From contig NC_049986.1 in assembly GCF_000003815.2 (NCBI RefSeq), positions 8,343,751 to 8,407,750 of the forward strand: DNA of 64,000 bases, written 5' to 3'. The DNA comes from Branchiostoma floridae (taxonomy: Eukaryota; Chordata; Leptocardii; Amphioxiformes; Branchiostomatidae). The translations under genes were made by a program, and so were the position numbers. Positions within the stretch are counted from its first letter, which is position 1. The number at the start of each line of letters is the position of its first letter. The notes beneath the pieces were generated by a model. It saw nothing but the letters and a program-made list of their open reading frames with translations. It searched no databases and was not told the DNA's origin. Positions 14,001 through 26,000 of the stretch are shown here, piece by piece.

Positions 14001-17000
14001 GGGAGAAATCGGTGCACCAGGTGATGCTGGTATTCCCGGGCCTGCTGGGGAAAAGGTAACACAAATATTCAACCTCATTTTATCTTTGATTGTCCAAAGT
14101 AAGACACATGCATAGATGGTGTGTATGCAAATGTTTCAATGGTATTCAGATGGTATGCTGTCCCTCCAGGTAGTGATGTTTTCAAGTAGTCTTACACAAG
14201 TTGTTATCCTGTGACCAAAGCATTTGCCTGTCGAACATCTTAAATGTATTAACTTTGATGTTTCCTATGTGCAGAACATTGTTGACTCTAACAATTGTTA
14301 ATGTATTCATGTTGCCAGGGAGACAGAGGTCCAGGTGGCAAGCCTGGTCCAGCAGGTGGTAAAGGGGAAGATGTAAGTTTCACTTTTCTCCTTCCACTGT
14401 CCTTGCACAAGGTGTTAGGATACAGTATGATATTAGCCTGGTTACCAAACCCCAGCCCGATCTCAAGTATCTATCGTGCAGGGGTCTGGCCGGATGGGAT
14501 AGGCCTTCTTCTCAATTTTGCCCCTTATAGTGGGCAAAAAACTCCACCAATAGAACAGCAGCAGGACCAGCAGGAGGTAATACACCCCTACCATGATTGG
14601 TTAAAGACCCTCAACTGTATTTTTTTAATCCATAACAGTAGCCACCAAGTACCTGATTCGCTACTGTGATAGCCTGCTGGCTACCTGTGGTGTGAGTGGT
14701 CATAAATCCTAGGTTCTCCTCCCTCTGATCAAGGGCCTTCGAGAACATTTCTACAGCCATCCTGCCAGACCCCAACACAGAAGATATTTTTGAGGTTGGG
14801 GTTTGGTATCCAGGCTAGTATGATAGCATAACTGGATAGCCCTTGACGATTCACATGTGTACAGAACAACTTATAGGAATGAATGAAACATATCTTTTTC
14901 TCTGGTGGCAAACCATGTTCTGGATAGATTTTCAACAATTATGTAGTTGTTGCTGGGTATTGTTTGTAGTGCTAACATTCCATTTAATTCCTCTCTTTCT
15001 CTGTGTACATTTGTATCTCATTTTAAGTAATAATGGCTTCTAGCATCCATTTGCAGACAACCTATATCATGTAAGTTATACCGTACAGTCATGCATGTAG
15101 TTATAATGTTAAGGATTGATAATTGTTTGTTCCAGGGTCATGAAGGTCCTGTTGGCCCACCTGGACTACCTGGCCCACCTGGCCCAGAAGTAAGATCTCT
15201 TTATGTCATGTAATCAACAAATTCCAGAATTTGACATCATTGACATGCGCTTCCAAAAATTTCTGTTAGGCATTCATGCCAAAGCCTCAAACGATGGTGT
15301 CAGGGGAGAATTGGGAACTTTCCCAGCTAGGATTGATGCAGAAATGCAACTTGTGAAATATTGGCATCGTTTAGTTAATCTGCCCGAAGATGCCCTTCTT
15401 CGTGAGGCATACAATACTGTTTCATTCGGAGAACATGATTGGATTGTCCACGTAAAAAATATCCTCAACTACCAAGGCTTTGGACACATATGGCTGAACC
15501 CGAGGTCATACCACATAGACACAATCACCACTCAGTTACGACAACGTTTACAAGATATATACGTGCAAAATTGGCATTCCTCTATTCGAAACAATTCCAA
15601 ACTCTCATCTCTTTCTACATTGAACAAGCATTACAAGCAAGAAAATTACATTTCAACCATAAAGAGCCTTGACGTTCGTAGGGCAATCACACAACTCAGA
15701 ATTGGCTGTCACAAATTAAATATAGAAACCGGAAGATTCCAAAAAATCCCTATTGACCAGAGGGTTTGTCCATTCTGTCCAGAGCTAATCGAAGACGAAT
15801 ATCACTTTATGGTTGTATGTCCCAAATATTCCGATATACGCAATTCTCTATACAGAAGGCTGTCATTTTGTACACAAGGATTTATCCAAATGGACCTGAA
15901 GTGCAAATTGAGATACATAATGACATGTGACAATCCCTGCATGGCAGATATAGGAAAATATATCAAAGAAGGTTTTGACATTAGAAATTCCCCAAATGAT
16001 TGTAAAAGCCTCCAATGATTGTAAGAAACTTATCCCATACTACAACTCCTGTATTAGTTAGATAAGCCCTAAGTTAAGTTATAGCACTGTAGTTATGTAG
16101 ATGCCATACTTTGTACCTCGTACAATTGTTGTGCAATAAAGTTATATCTTATATCTGTAACGTTACAACATGTAATTCACAATAGAAACTCAAATAGTTA
16201 AAAGTTATGTCAGTTTCTGTAAACATTCCTCCTGTGGTTTAAAAGCTGGTATGTGGTTTTTTGCAAACTAAGCACAGAGGGGTAGTCATGCAGAGTGGTA
16301 CATTCAGATATCTTGTGACCGAAAAACCTTGTCTGCATGCAGTTGGTTCTGTCACAGCCTGCTTGAAAATTCCTTGACAACCTATGTGTGACTGCCTATG
16401 ATTATAGACTTGGTTAGATGAGTTATTTGTATTTCTTACAGAGTACCAAAAATCTAAAACATGGTGGTCTCCCTACCTTTTCTTTCAGGGTCCGAAAGGT
16501 ATCCCAGGTATACCCGGCAGAAGGGGAAAGATCGGATTTGCGGTGAGAAATTATGATCATTGTCTGTTAAAATGTTTTACTATTTTAAAGTTGATGTCTT
16601 ATGGAGGATGGGTGATTTGAGCATAAATATTTGACAATCTTTGACAAAGGAATTTTGTTTTTTCAGGGTCCACAAGGAGAGGAAGGTATTCCAGGATCAG
16701 AGGGCAAACCTGGCAAAGAAGTAAGCCCATATTGTATGGTAATGTTGTGCCGTAAAAAACAAGGTGTTAGAAACCTAACAGTACTTTGTAACTGCTGTAC
16801 CTGCAACCTTTTCCTTGATAAGATCAGATAAGGAAAAGTCCTGATGAGAAGATTGTAAGTCAATGTTCGGCGTGAAAATGAATGAAAGTGAGCTCAGACT
16901 TGTTAAGCTCACTGATTCCACTGGTCATGACAGTAAACAGACACTTTGTATAGTATTAGCACAATGAGAGGTGGACCACAGCTTAACGCTGCATCCTAAA

Positions 17001-20000
17001 GCCAGCCTTACAATTCATTCAGCTGGAAGTGCCCCACGAATGCTGGCCGAGCTGCTAAAAATTGTCCAAAGCCCGCGTGATCGCCCAAACACCAGTCATA
17101 CTCTGGTGGAAATGTCCATTTGGTGCTTGCCAATAAGTCGGCTGAGCTAAATTCTTCATTTGTAAACTTAAGGGGCTTTAAGGACAACAACCTTTCCAGT
17201 ACCATGCATGCTGTGAGAAAAAATTAGATAAAATAAGAGGTGAGATTGGAACTCTAGGTCCAGAGGAGGGTTACTAACCACTTGACTGTGCCGTGCATTG
17301 ATGTGACATATGTGGGCACCATGACAATTTGTCTCAGTCTAACAACATGGGAGGAACGCATCACCCCATGTTTATAGACCCAGCAGGGGAGTGATATGTG
17401 GGTCCAGGTCCTCAGCCCAACAACACGGGCAGGGAAGGCCAAAGGAACCCACTGCCTGAAGGTGCAAGTGACATGAACCAGACCCTATAGCTTAAAGGCC
17501 TTGTCATTGTCCACTAAAAGTTCAGGATTTATGTTGGACTGGAAATAAAACACAGATGAGAATGCCTTTCATGACAAACAGCATTGAACTTAAGAGACTC
17601 TGAATCTTTAATGAGAGAAATACCAGATGCAGAAGGGATTTAGCTTTAGTTTTTGTCTTAAACTCTTTATGTTTTGTGAGAATAAGAATGAGTAAGCTTA
17701 GATGGATTGTGAGATTGTGGCTTTCCTTATCTTCAGACTCATTTTTTAGTTCACTGATGAAAGTGTGCATGTACGAGGGGCGTTCAATAAGTAATAACTC
17801 TAACTCACTTCCAAGTGTCTGATCTAAATGAAATTTTGCATGTGTAATGATTTATATATCTATAGTTTATGTTTCAAAAAAGAGCTCTGAACTAATTGTG
17901 GTTTCTGATTTACTGGTGTTTGAACTGAGTTAGGTGTGAAATGGACCAGGTGTGAAATGGAGCCAGTTGAGTGTCGCGCAGTGATTCGGTTTTTGTATTT
18001 GAAAGGACGCACACCAAAGGAGACTTTTGATGAAATGAAAGAAACTTATGTTGATGATGCCCCGTCATATGACCTTGTAAAACGCTGGCATCCTGAATTC
18101 AAACATGGCCGGAAGTCTGTGGAAACAGCTCCCAGACCTGGTCGTCCCTCTTCTGCTATTGATGAGGCATCTGTTGGAGGACCAACTTGGGGTGTCCTAC
18201 AAAAACGGTGTCCAGAGCTGCATCAAACGATGGGAGAAATGCATAACTCTGGGTGGTTCCTATGAAGAGAAAGACTAATAACTGTGCCAAGTTTCATTAA
18301 TCTCCTGCTATGGAAAATGAGTCAGAGTTATTACTAATTGAACGCCCCTCGTACATGCTGTCTGAAACATCTGACTCTAGAGACCTGAGTGAAGTGAGGA
18401 CAGTCGTGTAAAGGGTCCTTTACAATTTAGCTTAAGGGCAAGAGATTGGATGCATATCAGCAGATTTTTTTTGCCAGTTATGCCACACGACCCCACCATT
18501 ATAGTTTGATATATCTTTTATGTTCTGGATGTTTAACATTCATCAAAAAGGTGACTACTCATGTTTGGAGCTTCATTTGTTACAGTCACCCATGCTGTGA
18601 CTTGTGTTGAAGCACAAGTGACCAACACCACAATTACATGCACACCAAAACACAGTTACTCAAGGAACTGATTTTGGAAATGGTCAGACGTTTCAGATCG
18701 TATTCACTATCTTTCATCGATGTCACTGTGTCACTGTCACTTTCATCAGTGTTAGTAGATACTATCTGAAATGTCTGACTGTTCCAGAATCATATGCAGT
18801 TGTTTGAGTAACTGTTTTTTGATGTATCTTATTTCCTGGATGTCTAACTTCCATTGACCGACCACAATTATTATGTACATTGTATACTACAGCTGTCTAC
18901 ATCTCTTCTTCTCATGTCTTCCATGTAGGGTCCTCCAGGTATCCAGGGGCCACCGGGACCAGATGGTGAGAAAGTAAGCTGTTACCTCCCATTCACATCT
19001 CATACCCTCATAGAACATTATAAGCTCTGCGCACACTGGGCGCCAAATAGTTCTGGGCATAGAGAGCATTATGTAAGCCATCCTAACAGTGTTGTGTGCA
19101 GTTTATCGTGATGTAATTGCATGTGGGATGATGTTTGTTGATATGTGTTTTTTCGGATTCAGTTTTTTTTATGGAGAAGATTAAAGATGATTGAAATCTT
19201 GATAAAAAGGCGATTTAGTTGACATTGCTGTTTAAGTATTGTCGTTGAGTTTAGATTTGAATTATGTGGTTAACAGTTTTGTTTTGTAAGTCAACTAGAC
19301 TAGCGTACTGTTTGTAATGTTACAGTGGTGCAGTACATTGTATGCTCACAAACCCATGTTTGTATGATCCCAGGGTGGACTCGGACCACTTGGCCCAAGA
19401 GGTGAACCAGGACTTAAGGCAAGTACACTTAAAATGAAATCAACTTTCCCTTAAGTTAACAATGTCAGAAGCCTTGTTAGTCATATTTTGTATGTCCAGT
19501 AAGCCTGGTCTTTTCTTAAGTTGACTTAAGTTGCATGTGGAATGTCAACAATACATCATATTGTGTTGTTGTTGTTGTTTTTTACACACAGGGCTTGTCT
19601 GGTGCCAAAGGTGCTGTTGGTGAAATCGGAGAAGACGGTGATCCAGTATGTACACTTTTGCCTTCATGTTATGATTTATCATTTAGTTATCTGGACAGTC
19701 TCCAATGAGTCCAATTATAATCCACAACCTACATTTCTTAATTGAATTATTGCCAACAGACCTAGGTGTATCCTGACAAGAAACAGGGACAGGTCCGCAA
19801 ACCTTGTTTACGACTTTGTAGGAAAACGTCGTCTTCAGGCAATCATCGCGCTTATCTTACATAGCGATGTTGCCGATAGCGCGTCCACTCTTAATGAAAG
19901 TCGTCTACTTGTGTTTTAGATTTCCACCCATTAAAGCCCACCCTTGAAAATGAAAGGGTTGATTGATGTTTTGATAGCTGTAATGGGAGGTCCGGTTGCC

Positions 20001-23000
20001 ATGTGCTTGTTGTTTAGTCAGTCCAGATGGATTGAGTCTTGTCTTTGTACATAAATCTTGGGTTAATCACCTGACACTGCACCTGCAGGGAGAACCTGGG
20101 GCCAGGGGAGCCATGGGAACTGTCGGGGACCAAGGCTTACAGGTACCTCCGCAAGACATCATGTGCTTAAAGTAGTTATCTTTTAACAACAATCAGATGT
20201 GTCAGTTACACTGCATAACTCTCATAGATGGATGAAAAAAGCCAAAGTGATCTTGAACCAGTTTCGTTCTGAATGCCAAAATGAGCCATTACGTGACTGC
20301 TTTGATTTACAAAAGTCACCCTCTATATAGATGCTTATAGTAAGGTATACTTGTCTATCTATAGACTATTATCCATGGTCTATTTTTCTTTGTTCTAATA
20401 ATGATTGCATCCCTACATACATGTATTGTCTACATCAGATGATAAATATGTTTGGTGTGTGTTTTTATTTAGGGCAGAGATGGAGAGCCAGGACCACCAG
20501 GCTTTGAAGGCTTAAGAGGACCCCGAGTGAGTGTCCCTTTCATGTCTCTTGTCGCTACACATGTTCATGTAGGGTACTCTGTCATACACTGTGTGGTTAA
20601 ACTCAGCTTCAAAGTAACAGCAGCTATAGCATGTATTCCAGAGGCATTGGAATAACACAGGATATATAAGCTTGGACACTGCATGAAAGAAATCTTGGCA
20701 TGGCCATGATTAGTGATGAAGTTTATACCCTGTGAACCCGGTACATTAGTCAACAAACCAATCAGAGCTGGCAAACATAAGCCATATCACTTATTTTTTA
20801 TTACTGTCCCACCAGCAAAACAAAGCCGTTCTTGTTATTGTTGATTTTGTTTCATTCACGTTCTTTCATCTCCAGGGCAGCAAAGGTGCTATGGGAAAAC
20901 TTGGACCCCCTGGAAAAGATGGCCCACCTGTAAGTTTTTGTTTCAGCTTCTGATTCAAAGCCCAACTGATAATTATAAAACAATGTTACACCTTTTTTCA
21001 GGATGAACGTAATACATGTGGATAAGAAAAGTGCTTCTCTCAGCATCCATGTGATAGCCTCTTAGTGGAATTTTTCTCTTTTGCTTGTTTGAATAGATTA
21101 TTACAGACCCTGATATTTTAACAATTTTTATAGCAGGCCCCTCCAAGATATCTATGTTGGCTTACATTTTCGGTTTACTCTTGAATGGGCATAAACCACT
21201 GTCAAAACAATACTACACCATGAGAGGCACAAATAGTAAGTCAACTGAAATCTTATTTTCTATACCCAGGGTGCCCCTGGTCTGGCATCTGAGGAACCTG
21301 GTGAGAAAGGAGAGAAGGGACAAGAGGTAAGTCTTAAACTTGTGACTTTGACAAGAAGCTGACACGAAATGGTCTTTTCTCTTGCCATGAGGTACACATG
21401 TACAAAAATGTAAGTCTAGATCTTTAGTTTATAGGCAAATGTCATTCGTTCATTTTTTCATTTTATCTCAGTAATTGTAAATACTTATTAGACGTAATCA
21501 TCATCAAATTCCTTCTTTAGAATACTTTCTTCTGGCACAATTGCAGAGAAGCAATGATAAAAGTTTTGGCCAAAGTGAAATACTAAATTTAGTTTGTTTT
21601 TCTTCGTGAGTTTGACCAAGAGCATTTTATCCGTATATACTGTCCTTGGTTTGATAAGAAATCATCTTAAGTTTACTTTAATTGTCTATTTCAGGGTTAC
21701 CCAGGTGATTCAGGACCTGTTGGTCAACAGGGTCAAAGAGGAGATCCGGTAAGAGACAACTCTGTAGTTGTAATGATTGCTCACGCATTGCTCATTGCTG
21801 AAGTGTCATTTTGTGAAAGATACATGTATGAATGCTTTTGGGAATGATTTCATAATTTTTTATGTATATTTTTTCCATTTTTAGGGTCTGAAGGGACCAT
21901 CAGGACCAGTGGGGTTACCTGGTGCAATTGGACCTCCTGTAAGTACTTTTTTTCCTTTCTTTCTTTTCAATGTCATAGACGGAAATAGCATCCAAACCAT
22001 TGAACAATTTCTTATTACAGTACAATAGAAAGTGATTTTTATAGTGTTAATGCTATTTTTCCTCTTGTGAAAAAGGGTGCTGATGGCAAAACCAGTGAAA
22101 GAGGTCGCCCTGGCAGAGATGGCCCTAAGGTATGTGTCTTAAAAGATTACTCACAATACTGTCAGCTACGTTTTACTGACAGTACAGTGCAAAGGATTTA
22201 CAATGTTGCATGAAGATCACATCGTATAGTACTGGTAATATATACTACACAAGGACGTAACTCTTGTAGTGCATCCATTTTTTTCAAGTCTGACACCGGA
22301 CTGCTTTTTTTCCGCAGGGCCTGCGTGGTAACCGTGGTGCCCGCGGCTTCCCTGGGTTCCAGGGAGACCCAGGTCCAGTTGGGCCCGAAGGACAGGAGGG
22401 TGGCAGAGGGTCGGTGGGAGATGCGGTAGGAACATCTTGATAATTTACTCAAACAACACGTTACAAACAAAAGTTGCATATTACCGGTGAAATAGCTCAA
22501 TGGTAGAGTGCTCGCTTTCTATCTGCGAGGTTGCAGGTTCAGTATACATTGTTGTCGGGTCATACCAAAGATGTAGTGTTTTTCGTATCCTTCAGATATC
22601 TTCATAGACATGACTATATTTGCATATCAATGTGTTTGTAATATTTTATCTTCAAAGGGAAACCCTGGAGATCTTGGTCCTCAAGGAGAAGTGGGATTAC
22701 TTGGACATACTGTAAGTCTATCAAACAATTGTTAAAATCCTCATAATGATGATCTTTATTTTATTTAAAATCCTTATAGCACAGTTATACATACAGTCAC
22801 TTACTATCCAGTTTATTGTCCGTTGTTGGCTCATCTCAAGTGTTTGTTTAAGGCTTTATTTATCCATGGGAAGCTCAAATCGGCCTGCAGGCTGCTTTTT
22901 ATTGAGGTCTTGAGGGACGTAAGGGTCAGATAAAATATAACCGAGATACAGATGACATGGAGTCCTAGAAAATCTATCAACATATATCATTACGTACGCA

Positions 23001-26000
23001 ACCTTGCACATGTACATGTTATGACTTGATGGTAGACCCCCAGGTGCCAGCACTTAGCAAGTTGTAAAGGTGGAAGTGTTCCCTTATGATGTCAACCCAT
23101 CATTTATGTGGCTATCTCTTCTACCGTCCCTGTGATCTATCTTCTCTTCATCCATTCTCTAAAGTTCACTATGATGCTGTGTATCCCAAGCCTGCTTCTC
23201 ACAGCAGGTTTTTCATGTTATCATCCAGTACTTTTGAACAAGTTGAAATATATATATATATATTGCTTACTTCTCTTGCATTGCCATTACAGGGGAAAGT
23301 AGGGGTTGAAGGTGTCAAGGGAAGCAGAGGCAACCCTGGTGAGCCGGTATGGAACATTTTCATAGTACTCCTTTCTGAAAGTCCTCATACACTTATATGA
23401 CATTATCAAAATATCATCTTTAAAGTTTAATGCACTTTCATTGCTTTTACTTAAAGACAGCAATGGAGACTAAGTTTTCTTTTTTACAAGTTTTACTTGT
23501 TAAGACAAATGGTGAGCTGAAGATTTATTTTCTTTAATCTAATATACAGTTTGTCATCTTTAAGTTACGGCAAGATTTTGTGTTTACACCTGTTTTAAAA
23601 ACTGTGATATTCAATGGTACTAAAATCTGATGTTTCCATCCNNNNNNNNNNNNNNNNNNNNNNNNNNNNNNNNNNNNNNNNNNNNNNNNNNNNNNNNNNN
23701 NNNNNNNNNNNNNNNNNNNNNNNNNNNNNNNNNNNNNNNNNTTGTACCGTTACGGAGGTTTCGTAATTTATGAGGGAAAAAGAGGAAAACAAGGAGAGCC
23801 CGGTCTAGCTGTAGGTGTCTAATATTGTACTGGACATGGTTTAAATGCACTGCCTTAGTTTTAAAGTAGAACGTTTCATGTGCAAGGATATCATCATCTA
23901 CGAATGATTAGATTGGCAAAAGTGTTGCCCTTAGGGGTGGGTACTGGTACGGTGTACCCATACAAAACCGTTTTATCTTCGAGTTAGTGAACCGGTCTGA
24001 AAAAAATGGACCTGAAAAAATTAGTGGACCGGATTTTGGACCAATAAGAAAAAGAACAGATTATACCAGCACTACAGCAGCAGGTGTTTACTTGAATTAG
24101 GGTTTACAGGTCTAAGAAAATAACAAGAGCAGGTATAGAGGAGAGGTAATAGTTATTTTTTTACTATTTCTACAGTCAAACTTGGTCTAGGTTAACAGTA
24201 GCCTGGTTACCAAACCCCAGCCCGATCTCAAGTATCTATCGTGCAGGGGTCTGGCCGGATGACATAGGCCGGGTTCTCAATTTTGCACCTTATAGTGGGC
24301 AAAAAACTCCACCAATAGAACAGCAGCAGGATCAACAGGAGGTACTACACCCCTACCATGATTGGTTAATGACCCCCAACTGTATTTTTTTAATCCATAA
24401 CAGTGGCCACCAAATACCTGATTCGCTACTGTGATAGCCTGCTGACCAACTGTGGTGTGTTGTAGCTGGCTACCTGTGGTGTGAGTGGTCATAAATCCTA
24501 GGTTCTCCTCCCTCTGATCAAGGGCCTTCGAGAACATTTCTACAGCCATCCTGCCAGACCCCAACACAAAAGATATTTTTGAGGTTGGCGTATGGTATCC
24601 AGGCTAGGTTAACAGGATACTCCACCAACCATTGTTTTGAGTATCACCCATTCTCAAGTTTTGACAAAGAATTGAGTCCAAGTAACAAAGTTTTGTTCAC
24701 TGCTTACATGTATGACTAGAAGGATGTTGAAACTGTAATACTGGTTGTTTTTACCTTGATAGGGAGATGTTATCATCAGAGGCCCAAGAGGAGCTCCTGG
24801 TGAACCTGGATCTCCAGGACCTGCAGTAAGTTACCATTGTCTCTGTCCTGCAAGATTATTTACTTGTATACTTTCATATACCTGAATAATACAACTTTCA
24901 ATGTAAATTTATTCTGCTACATTTTGTATACTGCAAGGTACATTAGGGAGATCAATTCAGTTACCCTCGAAGTTCATAATACATGTATTGAGAAAATGAC
25001 ATTGTGGCTATAGTACAATTCCATCATAATATTTCCTTTGTATGTCAGGAATTTAGAACAGTGACAAGGTTTTTTTTTTTTGGTGACACCTCTGGGGTGG
25101 AGGCTTGTCTCATCATTGTGTCAAATTCTTTACAGGGTCCACCCGGTGTTGATGGACCAAAAGGGAAGCCAGGCGACAGAGGCTTTCCTGTAAGTAGAAT
25201 AAGTTTGTTTACCATATGAAATATCTCTTATATTTTCACTCAGTTGCAATCTGGCAATGCATATACTTGTTCAAATTTTTTCATGATCCTTTATTCTAGA
25301 CCCATTCATTGAACGCAACTTTTCTTTCATAATCATTGCAAGTATGTGTTTTGATACATGTGTTTCTGTACCCTCAATACTAGGGACCAGTTGGATTCAT
25401 AGGTGACACAGGCCCTGTTGGTAGCCCCGGAGTTCCTGTGAGTAGAGCCAAATAGAAACTAGCAAATGAAAAAAAAGTCATTATTGTTAAATGATAATGG
25501 TCAATATGTTCATGTAGGGTATCTTTCCTTTTGACCCAAGACACACCACTGAAAATATTGTATGTTCAACTCTACTTAGGGGAAATGTACTCTTATCTCC
25601 CATTCAAAATTGTCTATTTGATGTTGTATTCAAGTTCATCCAACAGACAGGTCGTTTTTAGTTTTAGTTGATTATATAGCCTTATTTGATTATTCCTAAG
25701 TTTGTAAACCAGCTGCACGTTCACTCTGTTACTTGATTCCTTGTTTATTTTCACGTCGTTATCATTATCTTTTGACTATGTTATTTAGTGTTTGTTATTT
25801 TGTATGTGTGTCCTTATTTTTGTCATGTGTAAGAGGAGAAGACTCGGATAAGCAACTTTGCTTTTTGTCAAATCCTCGTTAAATAAATGTGAATAAAAAA
25901 ATTTAAAAATGGTCAATATCTACTTATGATATTAATGATAAGGCACAGTGCTCAACTGCATACTGTTGTATTTGAATGAATGTGGATTGCGTTGCATTTC

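Noticed and set aside
15274-15672. Alternative frames inside the LINE
   Set aside because: They overlap the intact ORF2 C-terminal frame with the CCHC knuckle, which explains the sequence better.
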